From positions 8,273,591 through 8,337,590 of the forward strand of contig CAKAKS010000067.1 in assembly GCA_916700875.1 (NCBI GenBank): a stretch of 64,000 bases of DNA. The letters run 5' to 3'. The notes under the pieces are model-generated. The model was not told where the DNA came from and searched no databases. It saw only the letters and a list, made by a program, of their open reading frames with translations. The position numbers and the translations under genes were made by a program. Positions 1-11,479 of this stretch are shown piece after piece (positions within the stretch are counted from its first letter, which is position 1; each line of letters starts with the position of its first letter). The DNA is from Sebastes aleutianus. Its lineage: Eukaryota; Chordata; Actinopteri; Perciformes; Sebastidae.

Positions 1-1200
1 TTCTGTATAAGATTACACATGCATTAATGGGAAGCATATGTACAATTTATTGGCAAAGGATGCAAGCACTTCATGCAGTGTACAGAAATCAACTCAACCA
101 ATGAAATCATCAGGAATTGGAGTAATTAAAATAAGAGAGACTAATATAAAAAGGCAAGGTTATAATGTTTGGGACTCAAAATGTCATCAAAATTTCATCT
201 CACTTCTCTAAAAGAAATTTATGAAACTGAAAACAATTCTTACTTTATCATTTTAAGTGTATATTCCCCTCTTCCAGTTACACAGACAGATAGCACAGTG
301 CATCACAGATCATCTTGCACTTGACTGTGTACTGCATTATCATGTAGGATCATTTTGCTATTATAGACAACATGTAATGACAACTGTATTAAGTATAATT
401 ATTGTAGGATTTCTGTTTCTACTTCAGGAAACTTCTCAACAATTGAACTCCAGTTCTGTAAAAACAGTATGTACACCTCTTGAGAACATGCAGCAAAAAT
501 ATTATAAAATATATCATATATTCTGATATCAGTAATAAGAAAAGTTTGCTTTAAATTAAAGTAAATTAAAACTCTTGTCAATCAGGACTTATTGTCTGTA
601 AGGTTTGATTAGTTTTTCATACTTTATCTAATCAGATCTCATTCAGATTTTTACAAATTTGTACTCATCAGAGCTGTGTGTTTTTCAGGGTTACACACAC
701 AAAGCTAATAAAAACATCTTAACATCTCTTGGTTTTGTTTAATCATATTTCCCCCTTGCAGTGTGATTTGTTTTCCATCCATATATTTCTATGCTTTTAA
801 TTTGTAGCACAGCAACACTGATGCACCTTTTTGTAGTTTTTTTAATTGCTTATAAATGATAACAACTTGTGCATTTTAATTCATGTAGTATGTCTATTTT
901 ATTTCACTATTTCGATGAAGAAACTGGTTTTATTTATTTTCCCAAATTATGTTTTAGTGTGCACTCCAGTGAATATCAATCAAACTGGTGTTGGTTTAAT
1001 CATTTAATGAATGTCTTTTTTCTGTTTTTGCAAATTAACTCTTGTATGACATTATGTAGCTACATTAAAGCACACCCTAATAATTAAACAACTGGTATTA
1101 CCTGTCCAGGATACAGACTGTGTGATCCAGGATGCTCATACAAAGACAGATAGCTCTCCATTGGTCAGATTGTATATTAAGTCCAAAAATATAAACTCAC
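1..1200 (-). other. Presumed txndc12 intron 1 (partial)
   Basis: AT-rich DNA downstream of the signal-peptide exon donor. Both strands were scanned for a thioredoxin-like exon and none was found. Only short, low-complexity ORFs occur. I see no repeat with clear ends. Confidence 0.4.
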
Positions 1201-1300
1201 CTTTGCTGCTGGCTGCTTCAACCACCTCCTGAAAGCACGTCAAAGACAACAACACCTGCAGGGATGAGAATAAAACGATGTTCACTAGAGATGTTTTCAT
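1201..1300 (-). CDS. txndc12: txndc12 (ERp18/ERp19-like) first coding exon, partial gene
   Basis: The exon starts at an ATG at 1300 (A at -3) and ends at a clean donor (AAAG|GTGAGT) after 33 codons plus one base. It encodes a basic residue, a hydrophobic core and small residues before a Ser-Ser-Lys end, which is a typical ER signal peptide. TXNDC12 is a soluble ER thioredoxin-like oxidoreductase whose first exon encodes only the signal peptide and ends at a Lys-Gly junction, as here. In human this gene is head to head with BTF3L4, the next gene in this window. No thioredoxin CxxC-coding exon is visible at 1-1200, so exon 2 must lie beyond the left edge. The family call rests on synteny, signal peptide and splice phase rather than on catalytic residues. 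An in-frame GTG upstream (1327) is not a credible start. Confidence 0.6.
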
Positions 1301-1369
1301 TTTGACTGGCCTGGTTTCTCTCCTCACAACTAGAGCGGCTAGCAGCTAATGGCAGTGACTGCTCTGTGA

Positions 1370-1560
1370 ACCAGCGACCCGGAAGTTCAACCGTCTCATT
1401 TCACAATAAAAGCCTGTCCAATTAAGTTGTGACGTGTTGAGTGTGAGTGGCAACCTCCTCCTGCTATTGGTCAGGAGGGATCCGTTTCCCATGTTGGGGG
1501 ACGTTCACATGACGTCACATCCACACAACCGCGTGCTCCTGCCTGCTGCTCCAACTGTCA
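1370..1560 (-). promoter_or_regulatory. Probable txndc12 promoter with CRE and UPRE-like motifs
   Basis: Upstream of the txndc12 start on the minus strand there is an ETS-type ACCCGGAAGT (1377-1386), a TGACGTG core (1430-1436), CCAAT-box cores near 1418 and 1466, and a palindromic full CRE TGACGTCA (1510-1517). There is no obvious TATA box, as is usual for a housekeeping promoter. TGACGTG is the core of the unfolded-protein-response element, which would suit an ER oxidoreductase gene. Function is inferred from motifs only. Confidence 0.4.
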
Positions 1561-1979
1561 AGTTAGACAACGGAATGTCATGAAAACACCGGAAATCAGT
1601 ACAAAAACTAAAGTGTAAAAGCCTCAAAATATATATAAAAACAAACATATATTTGGGTATTTCACCTATTAAATCCTGCTAAAATATATAACAACTTATA
1701 TCCCCCCATTTGAGCACGGTTTCACAACAGCTTCTTCCCAGCTACAATAAGACTGGTGGCAAAGGACATTAAAGAGGGACACAAATACCCCACACCTCAC
1801 CTCCATACCATTAGTGACACACAGTACACTTGAACTGAATGGACTGAAATTCTGTGCAATATGCTGCCTTCCACTGCGTAATTGTCTGAAATAAATTATT
1901 ATTATTATTATTTTTTTAATATTTTTATGAGAGCTACAAGTTCTTTTAACATGGTCATGGAGCATATACTGTATATTTG

Positions 1980-2228
1980 TATTATGGGGGTATCGTTCCT
2001 ATGCAGAGGGTAGTTTAGTTTATTTATTGACTACACTGAGGGCGTTTTATATTTGAATAATTTATTAATTTATTGTGTTGAGTTGAATGTGCTACTTATT
2101 TTGTACTGTAATTACCTTGTGCCTTTTCTACCTTTTTTCTTTTCTTAAAGCTGACTCGTTGTAACTGCTCAGAATTCCGATGTACTTATAGGTGCAAATG
2201 GCAAATAAAACTCTTGAATCTTGAATCC
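1980..2228 (+). repeat. LINE-like 3' end remnant
   Basis: An AT-rich tract that ends in GCAAATGGCAAATAAAACTC followed by tandem copies of the motif TTGAATC (2213-2229). A poly(A) signal next to a short tandem-repeat tail is typical of fish L2/CR1-type LINE 3' ends. No reverse transcriptase coding is visible. It lies in the spacer between txndc12 and btf3l4. Confidence 0.4.
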
Positions 2229-2344
2229 TGAATATTCCCCCATTTGCTATTAATATCTTCTCTACATCATTATCCAAAATGTACTGTTGAATGCTTCATG
2301 GTAGTTTTATTGTGAAAATACTAACAGGAAGTGTGTTATATTGC

Positions 2345-2435
2345 TGCTAACCTGACGCAGCGTTAAGCTTCAGCTCTTCAGCTCTGGTAGCAGCGTGAAC
2401 AGTTCAACAGGCTGTCAGCTTATTGCTTTTAAAAG
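2345..2435 (+). other. btf3l4: btf3l4 non-coding exon 1 (5' UTR)
   Basis: The sequence ends in TTTTAAAAG|GTAAC (donor at 2436), about 540 bases before the acceptor of the ATG-bearing exon. The 5' end is a guess because no TSS motif was found. The intron after it contains a GCTA-rich stretch (2565-2620). Confidence 0.4.
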
Positions 2436-2983
2436 GTAACAAATAATCATGTAATGTTGTGTTTAAGATCTGAGCAGGTTTGTTTAATCGTTTGGTGTGA
2501 AGTTGATGTTATGTGTTCGTCTTGCCAGGAACAAAAAGACATTTAGTTTATCCTGTTTAGCCACTATGCTAACGTTAGCTACATTAGCCGTCTAGCTAGC
2601 TAGCTACTAGCTACAGTTACACTTAAATGTCATGTTAAAATTAGCTCCAGATACTTTTCATTTTCTCATTCAATGTATGTTGGTTAATGCCGACAGTCAG
2701 TATGTGTTCAGTATACCTGTCAGCTGATCTGTTAGCAGTCTGCTAGCTCAGTGCTAATGAGGATTATAGTAGCTCTGATTGCCTAACTCATGCTGTGTCT
2801 CATGCTGCACTTCAACAAGTCATCACATGTGCTCTCTCAAACTGCTGAGCTGTGCAAAGCTACACACTGTCATGGATACTGCATAGCCGACTCATTTGTC
2901 TTACTATATATTCGTGGATTATGTGAAAAGCTTGGGAATAACATGATGTTAATGTTGTTGTTTTTATTCACAAACAGAACACT

Positions 2984-5900
2984 ATGAATCAAGAAAAGCT
3001 CGCTAAACTCCAGGCACAAGTGCGGATAGGTGGAAAGGTACAGTACTATTAAATCGCTTGTACTTGTGTTGACAAATGCCCAGCATTGAAGTCTGAATTC
3101 GGGCTTTTCAGATTGATCCTCTCGTTGACTCAGTCGTTGCTCATTTTAAGGAGTGTGATGGCATTCAGCACCTGCCAGGTCTTTTCCTCCTGACCTCAGC
3201 ATTCCCTTTATGGGGGAGAGATTTCCCCCTTCATCTGTGGCCTCTGTGGCTTTGTTCAAATGCATTGTGAGGTCTTCAGCCACACACTAGGTGGCGTTAT
3301 TTATTTTTGCCTTGTGCCCCTTTACCAGATTGCAGTACATTGACATTCTCAAATACAAAGTACATTTACTTAATTTGTATTTTTACCAGAAGTGACAAGG
3401 AACTGTCAGTCACTTTTTTTTCCAGTCATAATTATTTGATTCTGGGTTGTAAAATCCTTTAACCATCTGTTGAGTAAAATCTAAATGTGCTTTAATTTGT
3501 TAAGTTAAGGAGCTCCTTTTATGAAAAACAGAGGTTAATAATGGATTTGACTTTTAGGACTAATTAAATGGTTAAAACTAAATTAAGTGCAACAATTGGA
3601 TATGGCAGTATAATGTGTCTAAACAAATTAAGGAAAGAGCACTTTTCCTTTGCTGCAAATTATCAGCAAATTCTAGTCTTGTGTTTGAAACGGCTTCATC
3701 ACAGCTGTTAATCTTTAAATGAGTAAATAATGTGTCAAAGATAGAATGGATAAATGTCCCATATATACATTTAAAAAGTCTGACATTACCCAGTGGTATT
3801 AAACTACATTTGACATTTCGGTAAATTCAGCTGTCTAATCCTTTTTTTTGGCATTCACACCTGTTCTTTCCTCAGGGAACGGCCCGCAGGAAGAAAAAGG
3901 TTGTTCACAAAACAGCAACAGCTGATGACAAAAAACTCCAAGGCTCGCTGAAGAAACTGGCAGTGAACAACATTGCAGGGATAGAAGAGGTGAGCTATCA
4001 AAGGAAAACTAATGTCAGCGTTCTACTGTAGCTGCACTGTTTTTTTCTTTTTTTTTGTCTCAAGAGTCCTGATATGGAAAGATAAAAAGACGGGGAGAGC
4101 CCGACCAAAGAGCTCTCCCATCATGTCATCTAGTTTATTTTTAGAGTGCTTTTATCCATCTCGCTTCCACAAAGTGTTTTAGATAAATCAAAGCAAAAAA
4201 AACAGATACAACTTGAGGATAAGGCACTACCCTGATGCACACAACTCATTTAGTCTCATGTTGTGGCTCAATTAATCTTGTTTTTACAGTGAGTTCTTAA
4301 AAAGATACTCACTGTAATTCAGACTAAGATCTCAATTAAGACACTTTTTACCTGTTAAAGGTTTATTTTGGCGACTTTTTAATTAAAAACCGTGGGTCTA
4401 AGGACAGAGCAGAGGGTGTCAGTAGGACTGTTGAATTTTGTACTGCTAACATTGATATACATCTGTGTTTATCATGTAAATTTACCCCTTTTTCAGTGTA
4501 AATTTGTCATATGTCACTCAGATGTTTACATAAAGTACTGTTGACATGATATCTTGACGATTTAGGATCTTGTGTCAGGTTTTATTGGCTCTAAGTCTGA
4601 CTGTGGTTTTTCTCTCCCAGGTGAATATGATAAAAGATGATGGGACGGTGATCCACTTCAACAACCCCAAAGTGCAGGCGTCTTTGTCTGCCAACACCTT
4701 CGCCATCACGGGCCACGCTGAGACCAAGCAGCTGACAGAGATGCTGCCAGGCATCCTTAGCCAGCTGGGAGCCGACAGCCTCACCAGCCTGCGCAAGCTG
4801 GCCGAGCAGTTCCCACGGCAATGTGAGTATACGCTTAAACACACACAGTCAGAGTGTCAGGGCTCTCCGCGGTAGCGTAATATCAGGGATATTCTTAGAA
4901 GGTGTCAGCAAAGTCATCCGCTTTTGTGGATACTTAGATGAGAATGAATGGTATTGTAGTGAGAAAAGTTAACAGCTTTGAGCCACAGGACCAGAGATCA
5001 GGTCTCCATGTTGGCAAACTGCTGACATATAAATGACCCAGACATTAAAGGCAGCTGTTCATGGTTGAACTAAAACAGAAACATGCTGCCTTTAAGACGT
5101 CAGTGTACTTAAGCAGATTTGTGTGACAGCTTTGTTTGATTAGAATCACTGCAGAACCAGCAGAGATTAAATGAGTAAATGTGACCTAGAGAAACTGGTT
5201 ATAGCAGCGACTAAAGCTGAAGAGAACAACGAGGACTGTGAGGATAGAGCAAGTGCCACAGAAATAAGTGAGCAATTAGAGGCTAAATATGTTTTTTTCC
5301 TATCACATATCTTTATAATATATCTTCTCTGTTCTAGATTTTATACAATTGTCTGGGATATAGAGACTAAATATGAAAAAAAATGCAGATATCCAGCTTA
5401 CTGGCTGATTATATAGATGATTCAGTTTGAAGAAGTTGACCTTTGTGTTAGCATGTAAATGAAAATAAACAGGAAATAGAAGCAGCTCTTCCACATGGCA
5501 ACACAACTAATCATGTGATATTTGTTTTATCCAGTTGTCATGGAATTGTAGATGTTGTCATTTTTATTTTATAGAGCATTTCACGTCCATGTTGAGCAAC
5601 ACCTTATTTTGTCCATTTCATCAGCCAGGTGTCCTCAGAATGTTTTAGCAAAACAAGACAATTAGCATTTTGAGACGTTGATGGGCGTCAGAGAAATGCA
5701 GCCACAACACAAACATTTAAAGCAATGCCAATTTCCTGGAATTTGACAATAACATTTTGGGACATGCATACTTCAACTGACTTGTGCCAATAATCAGCTT
5801 GATTTTTCATTCACTCGTTTCATTTACTTTATATATTTTGCAGCAATGGACATGAAGGCAGTCAAGGAGGAAATTGCAGAAGAAGAGGATGACGACGTAC

Positions 5901-6790
5901 CAGGTATAGATGCAGATAATACATGTTTGCCGTTCTTTTCAGGCTTATGGTAAAAACAGTGCTTCAACTTTTAAACGTCCCTTTTGCAGATTATTAGGGC
6001 TGTCAATCGATTAAAATATTTAATTGTCATTATTAATCGCAATTAATTGTAAATTAATCGCACATTTTCACTGTTCAGAATGTACCTTAAAGGGAGATTT
6101 GTCAAGTATTTAATACTCTTATCAACATGGAAGTGTGCAAATAAACTTGCTTTATGCAAATCAATTACCAACACAAAACAATGACAAATATTGTCCAGAA
6201 ACCCTCACAGGTACTGCATTTAGCATACAAAATATGCTCAAATAATAACATGGTAAACTGCAGCTCAACAGGCAACAACAGCTGTCAGTGTGTCAGTGTG
6301 CTGACTTGACTATGACTTGCCCCAAACTGCATGTGATTATCACAAAGTGGGCATGTCTGTAAAGGGGAGACTCGTGGGTACCCATAGAACCCATTTTCAT
6401 TCACATATCTTGAAGCCAGAGGTCAAAGGACCGTTTTGAAAATGGCCATGACAGTTTTTCCTCGCCAAAATTTGGCACAAGTGTGGAGCGTTATTTAAGC
6501 TCCTTCGTGATAAGCTAGTATGACATGGTTGGTACCAATGAATTCCTTTGGTTTTTTAGTTTCATATGATGCCAGTCTCTTCACTCTAACATTAAAACTG
6601 TCTGTCAGACAAGAAAATAAGGACTTAAGTGTTGTTTTTGTCTTTAGATCATTTTGTAATAAAGGATTAAATCAATCACCATCCTGTCACTAATTGTTAG
6701 TGTTCCAAAGACCTGATGCACTTTGTTGTTCTCTGTCTTACAGATCTTGTGGAGAACTTTGATGAAGCCTCAAAGAATGAAGCAAACTGA
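2984..6790 (+). CDS. btf3l4: Basic transcription factor 3-like 4 (beta-NAC family), complete
   Basis: Five coding exons, all with GT-AG borders: 2984-3037, 3876-3989, 4621-4822, 5844-5903 and 6744-6790. Together they encode 158 aa, the usual BTF3L4 length. The ATG lies six bases after the acceptor of exon 2. The N-terminus carries the basic ARRKKK ribosome-contact motif (residues 21-26) known for beta-NAC proteins. The NAC domain follows (about 33-98, with VNMIKDDGTVIHFNNPKVQA), then an acidic tail (EEEDDDVPDLVENFDEA) and the C-terminal KNEAN. NAC-beta proteins dimerise with NAC-alpha on the ribosome and shield nascent chains. The tail around residues 124-137 (SMDMKAVKEEIAEE) differs from the human BTF3L4 tail I recall. 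BTF3 itself is the alternative, but FPRQ and the gene neighbourhood favour BTF3L4. Confidence 0.93.
5995..6608 (+). mobile_element. hAT-type MITE, family A, copy 1 (3' end decayed)
   Basis: It starts TAGGGCTGTCAATCGATTAA and carries the family's internal landmarks: the CCTTAAAGGGAGATTTGTCA block, CAACAACAGCTGTCAGTGTG, and GGGGAGACTCGTGGGTACCC. The right terminus is degraded, so no target duplication can be scored. It lies in btf3l4 intron 5. Other copies in this window show that the family uses 8-bp target duplications. Confidence 0.8.
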
Positions 6791-7200
6791 TGAAACCTTG
6801 TTTGCTTTTCCTCCGTCAACCGTTTTATTTTTTTTACCTCTTACGGACTCACAGAGGGCATTTCCTCTTGTGGGGAAACGGTTATTAAAGGTGCGATGCA
6901 TCATCATCTCCGGAGACGTGAACCCCAGCGGTTTAGCCTGCCACAGCAGCACAACAACAACATGCAGATAAAGTAGGATTTTATTTCAGTAGGCTGGGAT
7001 ATTGTGGACACGCCGAGAGACGAAGATCCGCACGACTCTCAGCACCCAAAGGACTCCAACTACTTTAGAAATAAGCTTTCTACATGGTCAAAATGTGGCT
7101 AGTATTTAAGAGATTGTTTATTAAATTACAATTAAAGTGAATGAATAGTTCTTTACATTATAGCGGTGATTATGAATTTAATAAAACATTTTTGGGCTAT
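6791..7200 (+). other. btf3l4: btf3l4 3' UTR with poly(A) signal
   Basis: Sequence after the TGA at 6788-6790. An AATAAA at 7180-7185 is the best poly(A) signal; an ATTAAA-like motif occurs near 7115. The ORF at 6723-6971 in another frame is a shadow of this exon and UTR. Confidence 0.5.
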
Positions 7201-8257
7201 CGATGCATCTCGTTATTACTTGACTTCTCAGATTGGTTTTGGCCACTAGAAGAATACTTGTCACCTCAATGCAAGCTAATGCGGAAACAAAAAGTCAGCA
7301 GTATTATTATTATTAACATACATGTCCACTTTAATAAGCACATTTGAAGTAGTGGTTGAGGCCTTTAACAGTATATGTAAAGAATGTGTAACTGATGCTC
7401 ATTTTATAAATAGAATACGCCCATAAAAAGCCTCACAGTGGGCCTCTTCCTTTACACTTCCTGGAATTCATAGATATCTGAGCTGTTACGTAATACATTA
7501 ATCTGTAGGGTAAATTAAAAAAATATACAAAGCAGCAAAATTACATTTTAAAACTATAATTAAAACTACAGAACTATTTTGATTTTGTATCGGTTTGATA
7601 AATTTGCTCATTGGTTGTGTCGCTATAGCTACGAGGATTTGCGCTAGTGCTGAATGAATTAAAATAAAAGAACATCAACCAACAGTGGTGGAAGAATTAT
7701 TCTGATATGTAAGTAAAAGTAGCAATAGAATAATATAAACTAGATATACGTATAAATACTCAATTACAAATAAAGTAAAAGTCCTGCATTCAAAATTTTA
7801 CTTAAGTAAAACTACATTATTTTCAGCATGTACTTATACACATATATATAATTTATTTTTTATAATATATATTTATTTATATACATTTATTTTCAGCAAA
7901 TGTACTTAAAGTATCAAAATCTAAAGTATTTGTGCAGCAGAATGGCTCCTATAAGTATTGTATATAATTTTATTTAGTTATAATGACTGATGAATTAACA
8001 AATAAACACAGTTTTAATATATCTAGTCAAATGGGAGCTAATTTGAACCACTATTTTATTATTTTACTATTCATTTTAATATACATTTATCATATACTAT
8101 TAGGTAATTGGTTTTATATACAGCCATTTTTTTTTTACCAAATTGTATAAACTGATCAATTCATTTAAATCTGCAAAGTAACTACAGCTGTCAGATCAGT
8201 AGTATGTAATAGAGTAAAAAGTAAAATATGTATTGTAATTGTATGTAAGTACAAATG

Positions 8258-8440
8258 TACGATACGATACGATAAGATACAACTTTATTGTCAGTTTGCA
8301 CTGAAATTCATTTTGCATCCATAGGCAGCTCAGTTTGAGAAAAAAGTACACATACAACAGACATACTGTTACCGTAAACAAACAAGTAAGACCCATCAGA
8401 CAAAAAACAAAACACATCACAATTAACCATACATAACCCA
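8258..8440 (-). repeat. LINE-like 3' end remnant, minus strand
   Basis: Read on the minus strand, it ends GACAATAAAGTTGTATCTTA followed by CGTAT-type tandem units (plus-strand ACGATACGATACGATA at 8259-8274). A poly(A) signal followed by a short tandem tail is typical of fish LINE 3' ends. No coding sequence remains. Confidence 0.45.
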
Positions 8441-8510
8441 TTAAAAAATGACCATCTGTCCTCTGGCTTTACATCTCCTTAGCAGCACATTAATTATTAT
8501 TTAGCAACAA

Positions 8511-8840
8511 AGTAAGTACAAGTGTAGAGTAGAAAGTAGTAGAAATTGGAAATACTCAAGTTCAGTACAGTACTTGTATTCCATTATGTTGGTTATTTAT
8601 CATCATTGATGTCATTTATCAAGTAAAAAGTCTAGACTTTTGCTGTTACATCCTCACAAAAGAGATGAATTACTTTATATAATATTTTATCTTTGGTTTA
8701 ATAATTTGTTTTTGTCTGTTGGGTCACAGAAAATAAGTTATTTTATTACCTTGGGTTCATTTTTTTTTTTTTTTTACTATTTTAGAAAGTAGTTTTGAAT
8801 CAATAATAAAAAATAACAGTTAATATTGGACTTAATTTCC
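8511..8840 (+). repeat. Direct duplication, copy 1 (partner 10452-10790)
   Basis: It shares a long near-identical stretch with 10452-10790: GTAAGTACAA, GTAGAGTAGAAA, CTCAAGTTCAGTACAGTACT, then the TGTTGGGTCACA and CCTTGGGTTCAT landmarks in the same order. Small indels and a longer poly(T) distinguish the copies. Confidence 0.75.
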
Positions 8841-9385
8841 ATCACTATAATAATGTGTTTTAAAACTAATGATTGGATGTGTAATTAAGACTTTTCCACA
8901 TCACTACATGTCCACCAACAGTGTCACATCCCGTTTCATTGATCACCTCTGAGTGACGCTCCTCTGCTGCATCGTGCTGATCGATGAGCCGCTGCTGTCA
9001 GAGTCTCTGCACCGGGAGAGCTCTGACAAGGTTACCGGGGATGAGTGGGCCATCTTGGCTCTAGTGTGTCTCACCGTGAGGGGAGAGGGGAGGGGGACGG
9101 AGCTGCGGACCCGCCCCGGGGCTCAGCACACCACCTCCAGCTTCAGCCCGGTCTGAGGCAAAATGTCCCTGCTGCTGCTGCTGCGGCTGCTGGACCACAG
9201 AGCAGAGCAGAGCAGCGCAGAGCTGGATGGAGCCGAACTGCTCCATGAGTCAAGTTACACACAACCAGCTGGGTCACAACCGGAAACTGTGAGCTGTCGC
9301 CTTTAAAATAAGAGCTCAGAAGAATATATTGAGATTAGGGGTGTAACTGTAAAGGACAGGGGGGAATCAGAATAAAGCTTTTAAA

Positions 9386-10080
9386 GGGACTATTTGTAAC
9401 TTTCAGAAATGCTTCTTAACAGCGACACCTGTGGCTGTGAAATCAACGAAAGTCAGCGTCGGGCTCGCGCTTGCTCGCTCTCAACATACCTGAACGAGCA
9501 TCACTCAAAACAGTGAGGCGACACACGTCAGCTAAAACCACAATATCACTCTATATTTCAGCTGCTTGGCAGTAATGTTAGCTGACCAGACGAAGGTCTC
9601 TCCATGAACATGATTTAGATCTGATCCTAGTGTTGGCTTTTCCTGCCTAAGTGCAGGCTGAGGCAGCGGGGCTCTGTAGCGTGTCTCCCTGCTCTCTCCG
9701 CCCGCAGCCGGAGAGAGCAGAGGAGACACCGGGACCCGGTCGGTAACGAGAAGACAACGTAAATCTCTGTAGAGCTCCGTCACTTCACAAGACACGGAAA
9801 ACCTCTGTTGGTCTGGAGGAGCTGCAGCATTTATTTCTGCACAAACGTCCCCTGTACATTCACTAGATATTCTCAGAGCTAAACTAACTCTTCTGCAGTG
9901 TGTAGTGAGCGCGCGTTCACGTCTAGAGGTGGAGCGAGCTGAGCTGTCTGAGTGAAGGCGAGCAGGCAGAGGAGGAGGGTACAGCGGCTACACGCGAACG
10001 CGCATATGTGAGCGCGCATGTGTGCGCGCATGTGTGCCGACCCGCTACATTTATACGCTTACAAAGTTACAAATAGTCCC
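9386..10080. mobile_element. GC-rich MITE with perfect 17-bp terminal inverted repeats
   Basis: It starts GGGACTATTTGTAACTT (9386) and ends AAGTTACAAATAGTCCC (10080), which are perfect reverse complements. The interior is much more GC- and CpG-rich than the flanks, for example around 9660-9760 and 9910-10040. It has no transposase ORF; ORFs inside are short. I could not find a convincing target duplication, so the superfamily is left open. Confidence 0.75.
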
Positions 10081-10199
10081 ATGTTGCTGGTGGAATGATT
10101 GCAATGACTACACTTTAAGTACTTGTCTTTCAATTCCGAGCAACTTTATACCTCAACTTCACAACATTTTAGAAGCAAATATTGTAGGTACTTTTTGCT

Positions 10200-10398
10200 G
10201 CTTCCACCGGCTTCCACATTACTTTTGATGATTGAAGTACAGTTTTCTAATGATATTTATATACTTGTCCAGAAATGTTTTAAGATATATAATAGTACTC
10301 TGCTTTCAATAATGTTTTTTTGTCTGATATATTTTTTCCACAAAAATGTTCAGTTATAATGTAGTAGATGTCTTCTACCTCATTGACTAGTCCGTTTT
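10200..10398 (+). repeat. Direct duplication, unit 2 copy 1 (partner 11120-11313)
   Basis: The stretch from CTTCCACCGGCTTCCACATT to CATTGACTAGTCCGTTTTA recurs nearly unchanged at 11120-11313, just before a (TA)n tract. Confidence 0.75.
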
Positions 10399-10451
10399 AA
10401 GTGAAAATGCACTTTAAGTGTGTGCAGGTGTGTGTATAGTAATTGTATGTA

Positions 10452-10790
10452 TGTAAGTACAAATGTAGAGTAGAAAATAGTAGAAACTGGAAGTACTCAA
10501 GTTCAGTACAGTACTTGTATTCCAATTTTGGTTATTTATCATCATTGATGTCATTTATCAAGTAAAAAAATCTAACTTTTGCTGTTACATCCTCACAAAA
10601 GAGATGAATTACTTTATATAATATTTTACCTTTGGTTTAATAATTTGTTTTTGTCTGTTGGGTCACAAAAAATAAGTTATTTTATTACCTTGGGTTCATC
10701 TTTTTTTCTTTCTTTTTTTTTTACTATTTTATAAAGTAGTTTTGAATCAATAATAAAAATAACATTAACATATTGGACTTAATTTACTTT
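10452..10790 (+). repeat. Direct duplication, copy 2 (partner 8511-8840)
   Basis: The second copy of the 330-bp unit described at 8511-8840, about 1.9 kb downstream in the same orientation. Its right end runs into a (TA)n tract. Confidence 0.75.
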
Positions 10791-10793
10791 AAT

Positions 10794-10794
<1 letters not shown>

Positions 10795-10828
<34 letters not shown>

Positions 10829-10830
10829 AT

Positions 10831-10872
<42 letters not shown>
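10795..10872. repeat. (TA)n microsatellite, two blocks
   Basis: Two uninterrupted TA runs separated by TTTAATTGA, then (TATG)n-like units to about 10872. The spacer repeats the sequence before the first block, so the tract was probably duplicated locally. Confidence 0.9.
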
Positions 10873-10876
<4 letters not shown>

Positions 10877-11119
10877 ATTGTTTTTGCACCTAATTGTAAG
10901 TTTATATTTAATATTGATGCACAGTCAGCAATTCCCTCGGGATAAATGGAGTTCTATCTTATTTAATCTTAACAATAAGCAAAACAAAGCACATTTAAGT
11001 ACGATTTTGCATACAGGACTTTTACTTTAACAGAGTATTTTTTTTACATTGTAGTAATACTGTTACTTAAGTACAATACCTGAATACTTCCTCCAGCACG
11101 TTTAAATGCTTGGTGTAGC

Positions 11120-11308
11120 TTCCACCAGCTTCCACATTACTTTTGATGATTGAAGTACAGTTTTCTAATGATATTTGTGTACTTGTCCAGAAATGTTTTA
11201 AGATATATAATAGTACATTTTCAATAATATTTTTTTGTCTGATATATTTTTTCCACAAAAATGTTCAGTTATAATGTAGTAGATGTCTTCTACCTCATTG
11301 ACTAGTCC

Positions 11309-11313
<5 letters not shown>
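11120..11313 (+). repeat. Direct duplication, unit 2 copy 2 (partner 10200-10398)
   Basis: The second copy of the unit at 10200-10398. It is followed by a (TA)n tract (11314-11346) and another copy of the GTAATACTGTTACTTAAGTA motif also present at 11051-11074. Confidence 0.75.
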
Positions 11314-11348
<35 letters not shown>

Positions 11349-11479
11349 AGTAATACTGTTACTTAAGTACAACACCTGAATACTTCCTCCTACACATTTA
11401 CAAGTAGGACTTTTATTTTGACAGATATAACCGGATGTTAGTGGTATCTCTGTCCTGGTTGTCTGACGTTGATCCTGAT

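Larger units (their letters stand above)
7300..11400. other. btf3l4-zfyve9 spacer: repeat-rich, no gene seen
   Basis: AT-rich DNA holding a LINE remnant (8258-8440), a GC-rich MITE (9386-10080), (TA)n tracts and two pairs of direct duplications (8511-8840 with 10452-10790; 10200-10398 with 11120-11313). A CpG-containing patch at 8930-9300 has short overlapping ORFs in several frames but no splice structure or family resemblance, so I do not call a gene. Confidence 0.6.

Noticed and set aside
1301..1327. Upstream GTG extension of the txndc12 signal-peptide ORF
   Set aside because: GTG is not a usual nuclear start codon in vertebrates, and the ATG at 1300 has a good context and gives a normal signal peptide.
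9045..9248. Overlapping ORFs on both strands in a CpG-containing patch
   Set aside because: Low-complexity Ala/Gln runs from a CTG-type repeat, no splice structure, no family resemblance.
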